A stretch of 64,000 nucleotides of DNA from Pseudomonas alcaligenes (GCF_041729615.1 NZ_CP154874.1:1555001-1619000), one strand, 5' to 3'. Counted from the first letter of the stretch, positions 40,701 to 49,069 are shown. Made by a program: numbers and translations. Notes: generated by a model not told the origin, from the letters alone.

Positions 40701-41901
40701 CCTCGACCTCGACCGCTTCAAGCCGATCAACGACTCCCTCGGCCATGCCGCCGGCGACCGCATGCTCAAGGACGTGGCCGTGCGCCTGGCCGCCTGCGTC
40801 GCCGAGGACGACACGGTGGCGCGCATGGGCGGCGACGAGTTCACCCTGCTGCTGCAACCGCGCAACACCCGCGAGGGCGCGCTGAACCGGGCCATCCACG
40901 TGGCCGAGCAGATCCTCGCCAGCCTGGCCCAGCCGTTCGTCCTGCAGGGCCGCGAGTTCTTCGTCACCGCCTCCATCGGCATCGCCCTGGCGCCGCAGGA
41001 CGGCGACGAGCTGAGCCAGCTGATGAAGAACGCCGACACCGCCATGTACCACGCCAAGGAGCGCGGCAAGAACAACTTCCAGTTCTACCAGGCGGAGATG
41101 AACGCCACCGCGCTGCAGCGCCTGGAACTGGAGAGCGACCTGCGCCACGCCCTGGAGCAGGGCCAGTTCCAGCTCTACTACCAGCCGCAGCTGTCCGGCG
41201 ATGGCAAGCGCCTGACCGGCGTCGAGGCGCTGCTGCGCTGGAGCCATCCGCGCCGTGGCCTGGTGGCGCCCAACGAGTTCATCCCGGTACTGGAGGAGCT
41301 GGGCCTGATCGTCCAGGTCGGCGACTGGGTGATCACCGAGGCCTGCCGCCAGCTCAGAGCCTGGCACGAGGCCCGGGTGCGCGTGCCCAAGGTCTCGGTG
41401 AACCTGTCGGCCCGCCAGTTCGGCGACGGCCAGCTGGGCATGCGCATCTCCCGCATCCTGCGTGACAGCGGCCTGCCGCCGGCCTGCCTGGAGCTGGAGC
41501 TGACCGAGTCGATCCTGATGCGCGACGTCGGCGAGACCCTGCAGATGCTGACCAGCCTGAAGAAGCTCGGCCTGTGCATCGCGGTGGACGACTTCGGCAC
41601 CGGCTACAGCTCGCTCAACTACCTCAAGCAGTTCCCCATCGACGTGCTGAAGATCGACCGCAGCTTCGTCGACGGCGTGCCCGGCGGCGAGCAGGACGCG
41701 CAGATCGCCCGCGCCATCATCGCCATGGCCCACAGCCTGAACCTGGCGGTGATCGCCGAGGGCGTGGAGACCCAGGAGCAGCTGGACTTCCTGCGCGAGC
41801 ACGGCTGCGACGAGGTGCAGGGCTACCTGTTCGGCAAGCCGATGGCGGCCGCCCAGTTCGAGGCGCTGTTCGGCGGCAACGCCCTGTTCGTGCTCAGCTG
41901 A
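37723..41901 (+). CDS. morA: MorA-type membrane multi-PAS GGDEF-EAL c-di-GMP enzyme
   Basis: This protein is about 1392 residues. It has an N-terminal membrane anchor (LKGALALLVALMLGLLLW), a periplasmic sensor region, a second hydrophobic segment (LLLFILCAALALLALFGLL), then several PAS/PAC domains. Next comes a GGDEF domain (RMGGDEFTLLL, about residue 1036) and an EAL domain (GVEALLRW, about 1168; DDFGTGYSSLNYLKQFPIDVLKIDRSFV). Both catalytic motifs are intact, so it may both make and degrade c-di-GMP. MorA controls flagellar timing and biofilm in Pseudomonas. The start is uncertain: TTG 37723 was chosen, but ATG 37654 would give 1415 residues, the length I recall for PAO1 MorA. GTG 37780 is also possible. 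It is next to glyA as in PAO1. Confidence 0.9.
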   Translation: MSLSRRYFSRPPRDPLARPVRSSLKGALALLVALMLGLLLWQLHQETRQLEDGQRQRSLEHASQLRDHLSLVLRLKAEAGQTFLASHATTPPPAAGLPQLLQNLRGIYPALHSLAWLDASGQVLADSAPGSSDLAQSARQPYHYTYSAQAGGLILLRLAQPQAAGSWLVRLRPAALGNWLPQQPADLPWLLQDVHSAQTLLRLPAATTEQRASSRQQSIAQLPVAGSDWRIEALFDAARLRSELLPLQAGKLLLFILCAALALLALFGLLREQRSLHAYHALSRRSLEDAIGALGAIDECVLVTQPDGRISYLNPRAEQMFGLDLAGASQMHLLELLPALKPWLDNSFHEQGEPIELLQDGRTRLFDATCHALYTDNPEPGRAWVLRDVTERQQNLRVLQDTRRRYQDIFEGSGVALCVLDLFDLRDYLEAQGLRHSAQLLPWLEQDERRHAELLGQVRISEVNRVALQLLGLDSPDEVWGHLIGGSPLRPGGSRHALICALLDGNRDMMVESRMKTPQGHERYLWLTLQLPRRREELRAVTLSIHDITSRKRVELSLVERERFWSDVLRAVPDTLYVHDMSNLRVLFSNNRLGPDLGYSKEELRQLGDRLWEKILHPDDVELYQRMRNLQKVVGNGQLLQCQLRWRHRDGSWHWFEIREHALSRDRHGRVSRLIGVAKDITGEIAAQASLRDSERRYRLLAESISDVILSSNSELQINYVSPSSQAFFGYSPEWLLENGLLGTVANPRQLASLLQLIEELRQSLGEHDKLLGLQERLSGKPFVFDCLRADGRKITVEMRLTLMWDEQERFEGVLGIGRDITQQRRAERDLRMAATVFEHSTAAILVTDPAGYIVRINETFQRITGYAGAEVLDQLPRMLTADRQQAAQLTYILAQLNQQGSWEGELWLKRRNGEQYPAWVGITAVQDDDGDLVSYVCFFNDISERKASEQRIHRLAYYDALTLLPNRTLFQDRLHTALQHAERHAEWVVLMFLDLDRFKPINDSLGHAAGDRMLKDVAVRLAACVAEDDTVARMGGDEFTLLLQPRNTREGALNRAIHVAEQILASLAQPFVLQGREFFVTASIGIALAPQDGDELSQLMKNADTAMYHAKERGKNNFQFYQAEMNATALQRLELESDLRHALEQGQFQLYYQPQLSGDGKRLTGVEALLRWSHPRRGLVAPNEFIPVLEELGLIVQVGDWVITEACRQLRAWHEARVRVPKVSVNLSARQFGDGQLGMRISRILRDSGLPPACLELELTESILMRDVGETLQMLTSLKKLGLCIAVDDFGTGYSSLNYLKQFPIDVLKIDRSFVDGVPGGEQDAQIARAIIAMAHSLNLAVIAEGVETQEQLDFLREHGCDEVQGYLFGKPMAAAQFEALFGGNALFVLS

Positions 41902-42031
41902 ACGGCCCGCGCCGGCGCAGGGTGAACACCGCTTGTCCGCCACTTGACCGCCTTTCATGTGCCAGGGCGCGGCACATCGGGTAGAATGCGCGCCTCCCTT
42001 TTACCGCCCGCTGATAGATCAGGTGACCACC

Positions 42032-43285
42032 ATGTTCAGCCGTGATTTGACCATTGCCCGCTACGATGCCGAACTCTTTGCCGCCATGGAGCAGGAAGCC
42101 CAGCGCCAGGAAGAGCACATCGAGCTGATCGCCTCCGAGAACTACACCAGCCCGGCGGTGATGGAAGCCCAGGGCAGCGTGCTGACCAACAAATACGCCG
42201 AAGGCTACCCGGGCAAGCGCTACTACGGTGGCTGCGAGTACGTCGACGTGGTCGAGCAACTGGCCATCGACCGCGCCAAGCAGCTGTTCGGCGCCGACTA
42301 CGCCAACGTCCAGCCGCACGCCGGCTCCCAGGCCAACGCCGCCGTCTACCTGGCCCTGCTCTCGGCCGGCGACACCATCCTCGGCATGAGCCTGGCACAC
42401 GGCGGCCACCTGACCCACGGTGCCTCCGTGTCCTCCTCCGGCAAGCTGTACAACGCCGTACAGTACGGCATCACCGACGCCGGCCTGATCGACTACGACG
42501 AAGTCGAGCGCCTGGCCGTCGAGCACAAGCCGAAGATGATCGTCGCCGGCTTCAGCGCCTACTCCCAGGTGCTGGACTTCGCCCGCTTCCGCGCCATCGC
42601 CGACAAGGTCGGTGCCTACCTGTTCGTCGACATGGCCCACGTGGCCGGCCTGGTCGCCGCCGGCGTGTACCCGAACCCGGTGCCCTTCGCCGACGTGGTC
42701 ACCACCACCACCCACAAGACCCTGCGCGGCCCGCGCGGCGGCCTGATCCTCGCGCGCAAGAACGAGGAGATCGAGAAGAAGCTCAACTCCGCGGTCTTCC
42801 CGGGCGCCCAGGGTGGCCCGCTGGAGCACGTGATCGCCGCCAAGGCCATCTGCTTCAAGGAAGCCCTGCAGCCCGAGTTCAAGGCCTACCAGCAGCAGGT
42901 GGTGAAGAACGCCCAGACCATGGCCAGCGTGTTCATCGAGCGCGGCTTCGACGTGGTCTCCGGCGGCACCCAGAACCACCTGTTCCTGCTCTCGCTGATC
43001 AAGCAGGACATCACCGGTAAGGACGCCGACGCCGCCCTGGGTCGCGCCTACATCACCGTGAACAAGAACAGCGTGCCGAACGACCCGCGCTCGCCCTTCG
43101 TCACCTCCGGCCTGCGCATCGGCACCCCGGCCGTCACCACCCGCGGCTTCAAGGAAGCCGAGTGCAAGGAGCTGGCCGGCTGGATCTGCGACATCCTGCA
43201 GAACATGGGCGACGAGTCCGTGGTCGACGCGGTGCGCGAGAAGGTCAAGGCGATCTGCGCCAAGTTCCCGGTCTACGGCAACTGA
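42032..43285 (+). CDS. glyA: Serine hydroxymethyltransferase GlyA
   Basis: This 417-residue PLP enzyme interconverts serine and glycine with tetrahydrofolate, feeding one-carbon metabolism. The N-terminus is [40 protein letters not shown]. The PLP lysine lies in [14 protein letters not shown] (about residue 229). [16 protein letters not shown] and the C-terminal [16 protein letters not shown] are also diagnostic. I chose ATG at 42032 by family length; the open frame begins at 41957. A terminator follows. Pseudomonas has more than one glyA; this copy lies beside morA as in PAO1. Confidence 0.96.
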   Translation: MFSRDLTIARYDAELFAAMEQEAQRQEEHIELIASENYTSPAVMEAQGSVLTNKYAEGYPGKRYYGGCEYVDVVEQLAIDRAKQLFGADYANVQPHAGSQANAAVYLALLSAGDTILGMSLAHGGHLTHGASVSSSGKLYNAVQYGITDAGLIDYDEVERLAVEHKPKMIVAGFSAYSQVLDFARFRAIADKVGAYLFVDMAHVAGLVAAGVYPNPVPFADVVTTTTHKTLRGPRGGLILARKNEEIEKKLNSAVFPGAQGGPLEHVIAAKAICFKEALQPEFKAYQQQVVKNAQTMASVFIERGFDVVSGGTQNHLFLLSLIKQDITGKDADAALGRAYITVNKNSVPNDPRSPFVTSGLRIGTPAVTTRGFKEAECKELAGWICDILQNMGDESVVDAVREKVKAICAKFPVYGN

Positions 43286-43300
43286 GCCTGACGCGACAGG

Positions 43301-43327
43301 AAAAGCCCGGCACCCGCCGGGCTTTTT
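43301..43327 (+). terminator. Intrinsic terminator after glyA
   Basis: GCCCGGC (43305-43311) pairs with GCCGGGC (43316-43322) around ACCC, flanked by AAAA and a run of five T, 15 bp after the glyA stop. Confidence 0.9.
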
Positions 43328-43399
43328 CGTATCGGCGACCGGCAGAGCAGCCGGGCCGAGGCTTGGCTATAGTGGACAAAACCACAGAGGAAACCCGTC

Positions 43400-43771
43400 A
43401 TGAGTGATACGACCACCGAGCGTCGGCGCTTCCAGCGCATCGCCTTCGACGCCGCCACCGAGCTCGCCCAGGGTGAGCGGCGCTGGACGGTTGCGCTGCA
43501 CGATGTGTCGCTCAAGGGCCTGCTGGTCAAACGCCCGCGTGACTGGAACGGCGATCCGCACATGCCGTTCGACGCCACCATCAACCTGGATGCCGAGACC
43601 CGCCTGCAGATGGAAGTGGTGCTGACCCGCACCCGCGACGACCTGCTCGGCTTCGTCTGCCGGCATATCGACCTGGAGTCGATCAGCCACCTGCGCCGCC
43701 TGGTGGAGCTCAACCTGGGCGACGAAAGCCTGCTGGAGCGCGAACTGGCCGCCCTCGGCGAGGAAGACTGA
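43400..43771 (+). CDS. mapZ: PilZ-domain c-di-GMP receptor MapZ-like
   Basis: This 123-residue protein is a single PilZ domain. The c-di-GMP-binding motifs are R9-xxx-R13 in RRRFQR and D35-x-S-x-x-G40 in DVSLKG, with a C-terminal helix [23 protein letters not shown]. Size, motif positions and place near radA match P. aeruginosa PA4608 (MapZ), which binds the chemotaxis methyltransferase CheR1 in a c-di-GMP-dependent way. Together with MorA upstream it makes a local c-di-GMP cluster. Downstream is a small minus-strand frame and radA. Confidence 0.92.
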   Translation: MSDTTTERRRFQRIAFDAATELAQGERRWTVALHDVSLKGLLVKRPRDWNGDPHMPFDATINLDAETRLQMEVVLTRTRDDLLGFVCRHIDLESISHLRRLVELNLGDESLLERELAALGEED

Positions 43772-43807
43772 GCGCACCGGCCACCAGGCCGGCGCCTTGC
43801 TTCCCGC

Positions 43808-43966
43808 CTAACGCTGGCGCGGCGCGGCCACCGGCTTCTGCCACCAGCGCCGGGCCTGTACCCGACGCGCGCCCAGACTCGCCTCGCGGCGCTGTTCGAT
43901 GCTGTCGCACGGGCGCCCCGGCTCGTAGTTGAGGGTTCTGGCGAAGAAGTCGAAGAAAAGGAACAT
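43808..43966 (-). CDS. Small hypothetical protein between mapZ and radA
   Basis: This 52-residue frame reads MFLFFDFFARTLNYEPGRPCDSIEQRREASLGARRVQARRWWQKP. An AAGGAG lies 7 bp before the ATG, a stronger ribosome binding site than most here, and this is the main evidence for it being real. The N-terminus is aromatic-rich and might contact the membrane; the rest is basic. I do not recognise a family. It is on the same strand as radA, which starts and ends upstream of it, so it could be a short tail gene of the radA transcript. Confidence 0.5.
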   Translation of the reverse strand: MFLFFDFFARTLNYEPGRPCDSIEQRREASLGARRVQARRWWQKPVAAPRQR

Positions 43967-44078
43967 GGGCCATCTCCTTGTCATGAACATGACGCCATGC
44001 TCGCCCTCGGCCAGCGCCGAATAATTGACCTGCGGCAAAGGCGGCCAAGGCGAAACAGCGACAGAGCGCCGCAGGGCC

Positions 44079-45446
44079 CTACTCGAACAACGCGTCCAGC
44101 GCCTGCTCCAGGCGCGTGACGGCGATCACCTGCAGTCCCTTCGGCGATTCCTTGGGCGCATTGCCCTTGGGCACTATGGCGCGCTTGAAGCCGTGCTTGG
44201 CCGCCTCCTTCAGCCGCTCCTGGCCGCTCGGCACCGGGCGGATCTCGCCGGACAGGCCGATCTCGCCGAACACCAGCAGGTCGTGCGGCAGCGGCTTGTT
44301 GCGCAGGCTGGAGATCACCGCCGCCATCAGCGCCAGGTCGGAAGCGGTCTCCAGCACCTTGACCCCGCCGACCACGTTGAGGAACACGTCCTGGTCGTAG
44401 GTGGGGATGCCGCCATGCCGGTGCAGCACGGCCAGCAGCATGGCCAGGCGGTTCTGGTCCAGGCCCAGGGTCACCCGCTTGGGGTTGGCCATATGACTGG
44501 TGTCGACCAGCGCCTGCACCTCCACCAGCATCGGCCGGGTACCTTCCCAGGTGGCCATCACCACGCTGCCGGGCACCGCTTCCTGGGCGCGGGTGAGGAA
44601 GATCGCCGAGGGGTTGGTGACTTCCTTGAGGCCCTTGTCGGTCATGCCGAACACGCCCAGCTCGTTGACCGCGCCGAAGCGGTTCTTCACCGCCCGCAGC
44701 AGGCGCAGGCGGCCGTCGGACTCGCCCTCGAAGTAGAGCACCGTATCGACCATATGCTCCAGCACGCGCGGGCCGGCCAGGGCGCCCTCCTTGGTCACGT
44801 GGCCGACCAGGAAGATCGCCGTGCCGCTCTGCTTGGCGTAGCGCACCAGCAGCGCCGCGCTCTCGCGCACCTGGGCCACGCCGCCGGGGGCGGATTGCAG
44901 CTGCTCGGTGAAGATGGTCTGGATCGAGTCGATCACCATCACCTTGGGCTGCTCGCGGCGCGCCACCTCGATGATCGATTCGATGCAGGTCTCGGTCATC
45001 ACCTTGAGCTTGTCCTGCGGCAGCTCCAGGCGCCGCGCGCGCATGGCCACCTGCTGCTGCGATTCCTCGCCGGTCACATACAGCGCGGGGAGCCTCTGGG
45101 CGATATTGCACAGGGTCTGCAGCAGGATGGTCGACTTGCCGATGCCGGGGTCGCCGCCGATCAGCACCACCGAGCCATCCACCAGGCCGCCGCCGAGCAC
45201 CCGGTCCAGCTCGCCGGAGACGGTGGAGAAGCGCGGCACCTCCTCGACGCTGACCTCGGCCAGGGTCTTGATCTGCGCCTGCTGCCCAGCCCAGCCGCCA
45301 CGCCCGGAGGGTGCCGCGGCGCCACCGCTCTCGATCACGGTCTCGGTCAGGGTGTTCCAGGCCCCGCACTCGCCGCATTGCCCGGCCCACTTGGGAAAGG
45401 TGGCGCCGCACTCGGTGCAGCCATACATGCGCTTGGCCTTGGCCAT
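44079..45446 (-). CDS. radA: DNA repair protein RadA (Sms)
   Basis: This 455-residue protein processes branched recombination intermediates. The N-terminal zinc finger has C10, C13, C24 and C27 (YGCTECGATFPKWAGQCGECGAW). The RecA-like ATPase has Walker A GGDPGIGKST and the RadA-specific KNRFG motif in AVKNRFGAVNELGVF. The C-terminal Lon-like domain includes GGVKVLETASDLALMAAVISS and FGEIGLSGEIRPVPSGQERLKEA. Length matches the family. ATG is at 45444-45446. It is followed upstream on the same strand by the MltF-like gene after 46 bp. Confidence 0.96.
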   Translation of the reverse strand: MAKAKRMYGCTECGATFPKWAGQCGECGAWNTLTETVIESGGAAAPSGRGGWAGQQAQIKTLAEVSVEEVPRFSTVSGELDRVLGGGLVDGSVVLIGGDPGIGKSTILLQTLCNIAQRLPALYVTGEESQQQVAMRARRLELPQDKLKVMTETCIESIIEVARREQPKVMVIDSIQTIFTEQLQSAPGGVAQVRESAALLVRYAKQSGTAIFLVGHVTKEGALAGPRVLEHMVDTVLYFEGESDGRLRLLRAVKNRFGAVNELGVFGMTDKGLKEVTNPSAIFLTRAQEAVPGSVVMATWEGTRPMLVEVQALVDTSHMANPKRVTLGLDQNRLAMLLAVLHRHGGIPTYDQDVFLNVVGGVKVLETASDLALMAAVISSLRNKPLPHDLLVFGEIGLSGEIRPVPSGQERLKEAAKHGFKRAIVPKGNAPKESPKGLQVIAVTRLEQALDALFE

Positions 45447-45492
45447 GGAACTCTCCGCCCGCTGGAAAAGCGCCGATCATAGCGCGGCGCGT

Positions 45493-46974
45493 TCAGGGAC
45501 GCTCGGGCGGGGCGGCGGCCTGGCGCTCGCGCAGCCTCTGCTCGGCCAGCTTGTAGACCACGTAGTACTTGTAGATGTTGCCCACGTAATCCACCGTCTC
45601 GCGCCCGACGATGCGAGCGGCGGCCTGTTCGACATTGCCGAACCAGACATTCGGGTCAAGCCCGGACTTCTCCGCCAGGCGGCGGAACTTCATCAGGTTG
45701 CCGGGGCCGGCGTTGTAGGCGGCGAAGCTGAGCAGCAGGCGGTTGACCGGGGTGATCTCGGCGTCCTTGAGGTAGGTGTCGGCGATCAGCCGCAGGTACT
45801 TGCTGCCGGCTTCGATATTGCGATCGGCACTGCTCTCGACACCCTGGATGCCCAGCTCCTTGGCCGTGCTCGGCAACAGCTGCATCACGCCGACCGCCCC
45901 GGCCCGGCTGCGCGCGCCCTGATCCAGCTGCGACTCCTGGAAGCCCTGGGCCATCAGCAGCAGGTGATCGAACTCATAGGTGCCGGCGTGCTTCTCGAAC
46001 AGCCCGACCAGCGCCTTGAACTTGCGCATTTCCGCCTCGGAGGTGGCATTGAGGATGCGCTCGCTGTTGCGGAAATAGCGCCGCAGCATGATGTTGCCGA
46101 ACTCGGTGCCGATCTTGTGGCCCTTGCCGAAGGTGTTCAGCGCCTCCATGAGCTGCGGGCTGCCCTTGCGGATCGCCCAGCCGAGCTTGCCGCCCTCGTT
46201 GAGGAAGAAGGTCTCGGCAATCCGCAGGTCGCTGTACAGCGGCTGCCACAGGTTGGCGATATGGCGATCCGCCACGGTGATGCCATACAGGCCGGCATTG
46301 ACCATCTGCAGCAGATCCTCGGTCTCCAGGTTCTCGTTGGCCGGCATGATCTTGACCGGTTCCAGGCCCCGGGCCCTGAAACGCTCGTTGAGCTGCACCA
46401 GGTGTTCGAAGTAGCTGCTCGAAGGCCGTACATAGACTTCCTGCCCGGCCAGATCCTCGATGCGCTCCAGCACGGGACCGCTGGGGCCGCTGACCACGGC
46501 CTCGCGAATATCGGAATAGACCGGATCGGTGAAATCCACGGTCTTCAGTCGCCCCTCGGTCTCGGTCAGGCCGCCGGCGGCGATATCGCCGTGCCCGGAC
46601 AACAGCTTGGGCAGCAATTCATTGCGCGCGGTGGGGATGAACATCACCTGCCAGCGCTGCGACTTCTGGCCCAGCGGGCGATGCTGGTTGAGCCACTTCT
46701 CGAAGGCCTTGCCATACTCGTAGACCACGCCTTCCTGCTGACCGCGGTCGACCTGATAGAAGGTCTTGCTGTGCGGCACCAGGATGCGCACCGTACGGCT
46801 GGCGCGCATGCCATCCAGATCGCCGATCCAGGCCGGCGGCACCGGCAGCACCATGGCGTCCACTTCGGACTTCTCCGCCGCGCTCAGTTCGGCAGGCGGC
46901 AGGCTGCCGACCTCGCCACTGGCCGTGAGCGACCAGGTCATCAGCACAGAGGCCCACAGCAGTGCCAGCTTCAT
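45493..46974 (-). CDS. Membrane-bound lytic transglycosylase F-like protein (MltF-like)
   Basis: This 493-residue protein has a signal peptide (MKLALLWASVLMTWSLTASGEV). A periplasmic solute-binding-protein-like domain follows (RTVRILVPHSKTFYQVDRGQQEGVVYEYGKAF to about residue 310). The C-terminal SLT domain has the catalytic Glu in LLLMAQGFQESQLDQGARSRAGAVGVMQLLPSTA, then SFAAYNAGPGN. This is the MltF layout. It would cleave glycan strands with 1,6-anhydro products. ATG at 46972 starts the signal peptide; an ATG five codons upstream is weaker. There is no lipobox Cys in the leader. It is divergent from the acetyltransferase gene. Confidence 0.9.
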   Translation of the reverse strand: MKLALLWASVLMTWSLTASGEVGSLPPAELSAAEKSEVDAMVLPVPPAWIGDLDGMRASRTVRILVPHSKTFYQVDRGQQEGVVYEYGKAFEKWLNQHRPLGQKSQRWQVMFIPTARNELLPKLLSGHGDIAAGGLTETEGRLKTVDFTDPVYSDIREAVVSGPSGPVLERIEDLAGQEVYVRPSSSYFEHLVQLNERFRARGLEPVKIMPANENLETEDLLQMVNAGLYGITVADRHIANLWQPLYSDLRIAETFFLNEGGKLGWAIRKGSPQLMEALNTFGKGHKIGTEFGNIMLRRYFRNSERILNATSEAEMRKFKALVGLFEKHAGTYEFDHLLLMAQGFQESQLDQGARSRAGAVGVMQLLPSTAKELGIQGVESSADRNIEAGSKYLRLIADTYLKDAEITPVNRLLLSFAAYNAGPGNLMKFRRLAEKSGLDPNVWFGNVEQAAARIVGRETVDYVGNIYKYYVVYKLAEQRLRERQAAAPPERP

Positions 46975-47028
46975 CAAAGCCTCCTCCACGCCAAAGCGGT
47001 GATAATGGGTCCTGAACGAGGATCACTG

Positions 47029-47520
47029 ATGCAGATAGAACTTCACCCCACCAGCATTGACCAACTCCCGTTGATCGCCAACCTCTACCAGTACTATGCC
47101 TACGAGAGCTCCGACTGGGAGGGGGAAGAGGTCGAGACGGACGGCCGCTTCTATGTCCACGAGCCGCACCTGCGGCGCTACTGGAACGAGCCGCAGTGGA
47201 GCGCCAGCCTGATCCTGGCGGACGGCTTCATCGCCGGCTTCCTGCTGATCGAGCGCAGCGAACTGCCGGGGCTGGACGCCCTGGAGTTCGCCGACCTGTT
47301 CATCCTCAAGAAGTACCGCCGCCAAGGCATCGGCCGCGCCCTGGCGCAGCAGGTGCTGAGCGACGGGCAGACCTGGCTGGTACGTTGCTACCCCGACGAC
47401 CGGGTGGCCGTGGCCTTCTGGCGCCAGGTCCTGGCGGAGCTAGCGCGGCCGGTACGGCAGATCGCCCTGGACGACGAACCGGAGCTGCTCAACTACCTGA
47501 TCGGCCCCGCCGCTCACTGA
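47029..47520 (+). CDS. GNAT-family N-acetyltransferase
   Basis: This 163-residue protein has the acetyl-CoA-binding motif A region DLFILKKYRRQGIGRALAQQVL, with RRQGIGRA as the Q/R-x-x-G-x-G loop. The N-terminal part is IDQLPLIANLYQYYAYESSDW, and the C-terminus DPE-like region is less clear. I cannot assign a substrate. I took ATG at 47029, which is 50 bp from the divergent MltF-like start; the long frame upstream is antisense to that gene. Its stop overlaps the stop of the convergent DUF465 gene by 7 bp. Confidence 0.85.
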   Translation: MQIELHPTSIDQLPLIANLYQYYAYESSDWEGEEVETDGRFYVHEPHLRRYWNEPQWSASLILADGFIAGFLLIERSELPGLDALEFADLFILKKYRRQGIGRALAQQVLSDGQTWLVRCYPDDRVAVAFWRQVLAELARPVRQIALDDEPELLNYLIGPAAH

Positions 47521-47795
47521 CCCGCGCAGCCATTGCCACAGCCACAGCACTGCCCGGCGGCGCGCTTGAGACGGCGCGCCAGCTGATCCTTGAGGCCGAC
47601 GCGGGCCTGCTTGAGCAGCCCCAGGGCGGCATCGTCGAGCAGCTCGCTGCCCTCCTCAATGCGGCAGATGCGCTTGTCCAGCGCCTCGTATTCCTCGGCC
47701 AGGCGGGCGAACTCCGCGTCGTCCTGGCGCAGATGATGCAGCTGCTCGCGCAGCTCGGGGAAATCCTTGATCAGCGGGTGGTGTTCGACATGCAT
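47514..47795 (-). CDS. YdcH/DUF465 family protein with a cysteine-rich tail
   Basis: This 93-residue protein starts MHVEHHPLIKDFPELREQLHHLRQDDAEFARLAEEYEALDKRICRIEEGSEL, a helical-hairpin fold typical of DUF465 (YdcH). It ends with GQCCGCGNGCAGQ, with four cysteines (83, 84, 86, 90) that could bind a metal, which the neighbouring paralogue lacks. ATG at 47793 was chosen as the family start. It overlaps the acetyltransferase gene tail to tail. The paralogous gene lies 153 bp away on the other strand. Confidence 0.85.
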   Translation of the reverse strand: MHVEHHPLIKDFPELREQLHHLRQDDAEFARLAEEYEALDKRICRIEEGSELLDDAALGLLKQARVGLKDQLARRLKRAAGQCCGCGNGCAGQ

Positions 47796-47948
47796 GGTGC
47801 AGGCTCCTGAGGTCAATGCCCCCACCCTAACCGGGCGCCGCATCCGGGCCATTGACCCGGATCAAGCCGACCGCCCGCCATCTCGGCGCTGCCGCTGGCG
47901 GCTACTGAGCTAGGCTGACAGGACATGCACCCGCAGGGAGTGAACGCC

Positions 47949-48203
47949 ATGCCCCTCGAACACCACCCGCTGTCCCGCGAGTTTCCCGAATACCGCCAGC
48001 AGCTGCAGGCCCTGCACGCCAGCGATGCGCACTTCGCCCAGCTGGCGCAGCACTACGAGAGCCTGGACAGGCGCATCTACGAGATAGAGGACGGCCGCCA
48101 GGCCCTCGACGACCTGGCCCTGCAGGCCCTGAAGAACGAGCGGGTGGCGCTCAAGGACCAGATCGCCGAACGTCTGCGCAAGGCCAATGGTGCCGGCGGA
48201 TGA
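47949..48203 (+). CDS. YdcH/DUF465 family protein, second copy
   Basis: This 84-residue protein reads MPLEHHPLSREFPEYRQQLQALHASDAHFAQLAQHYESLDRRIYEIEDGRQALDD..., clearly paralogous to the minus-strand DUF465 gene at 47514-47795 (same EHHPL start and length). It lacks the cysteine-rich tail. The ATG at 47949 follows CAGGGAG by about 8 bp; an upstream in-frame ATG at 47925 has no such site. The two copies are divergent, 153 bp apart. Function is unknown for the family. Confidence 0.85.
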   Translation: MPLEHHPLSREFPEYRQQLQALHASDAHFAQLAQHYESLDRRIYEIEDGRQALDDLALQALKNERVALKDQIAERLRKANGAGG

Positions 48204-48279
48204 GGGCGGCACCGGGATCGGAGGAGACAGCCCGGGCTTTTTTTGCTTAGCTTGGGACAAATCCAGCGAGAGCCGCTCC

Positions 48280-49026
48280 ATGACTACAAACCCAGGTTGT
48301 TCCGCTTGCCGTGAGGGCAAGGGACTGGACTTCCCCATCAGCATGGCCTTCCAGCCGATCATCGACCTGCAGCGCCGCCAAGTATTCGCCCACGAGGCCC
48401 TGGTCCGCGGCAGCGCCGGCGAGTCGGCCGGCAGCCTGCTGGCGCGGGTCGACAGCGACAACCGCTATGCCTTCGACCAGAGCTGCCGGATCAAGGCCGT
48501 GGAGTGGGCCGCGCGCCTGCAGGTGCCGGCCATGGTCTCGATCAACTTCATGCCCAATGCCGTGTACCGCGCGGAGACCTGCATCCGCGCCACCCTGGAG
48601 GCGGCGGCGCGCTGCAACTTCCCGCTCGACCGCATCATCTTCGAGGTCACCGAGCAGGAGCAGGTGCTGGATATCCCGCACCTCACCGGCATCCTGCGCG
48701 CCTACCGCCAGCAGGGTTTCATGACCGCCATCGACGATTTCGGCGCCGGCTACGCCGGACTCAACCTGCTGGCCGACTTCCAGCCGGACCTGATCAAGCT
48801 GGATATGGATCTTATCCGCGGCGTGGATGGCGACCGGGTACGCCAGGTGCTGGTCGAAACCACCCTGGAGATGTGCCGCAAGCTCGGCATCCGCGTCATC
48901 GCCGAGGGCATCGAGACCCCCGCCGAGCTGGACTGCCTGCGCCAGATGGGGGTGGAGCTGTTCCAGGGCTACCTGCTGGCCAAGCCCGGTTTCGAGAACC
49001 TGCCCGAGGTGCATTACCCCGCTTAG
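48280..49026 (+). CDS. Stand-alone EAL-domain protein, probable c-di-GMP phosphodiesterase
   Basis: This 248-residue protein is one EAL domain with a short N-terminus carrying C7-x-x-C10 (GCSACREGKGLDF). The catalytic E39 lies in HEALVRG; further motifs are SINFMPNAVY, FEVTEQEQV, DDFGAGYAGLNLLADFQPDLIKLDMDLIRG and VIAEGIETPAEL. The loop DDFGAGYAGLNLL varies slightly from the usual DDFGTGYSSL but keeps the aspartates. There is no membrane segment or GGDEF domain. ATG 48280 was chosen, since the conserved core starts soon after; the frame is open from 48187. The next gene, mscL, follows after 43 bp. Confidence 0.85.
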   Translation: MTTNPGCSACREGKGLDFPISMAFQPIIDLQRRQVFAHEALVRGSAGESAGSLLARVDSDNRYAFDQSCRIKAVEWAARLQVPAMVSINFMPNAVYRAETCIRATLEAAARCNFPLDRIIFEVTEQEQVLDIPHLTGILRAYRQQGFMTAIDDFGAGYAGLNLLADFQPDLIKLDMDLIRGVDGDRVRQVLVETTLEMCRKLGIRVIAEGIETPAELDCLRQMGVELFQGYLLAKPGFENLPEVHYPA

Positions 49027-49069
49027 CCCTTACACTGGACGACATAACCAGAAACCCAGGGAGTGAAAC

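Noticed and set aside
39124..41958. 944-residue minus-strand open frame opposite morA
   Set aside because: Low-complexity product and complete overlap with a GGDEF-EAL gene.
47514..48203. Toxin-antitoxin pair
   Set aside because: The two small genes are paralogues of one family (DUF465) in divergent orientation, not a toxin with its antitoxin.
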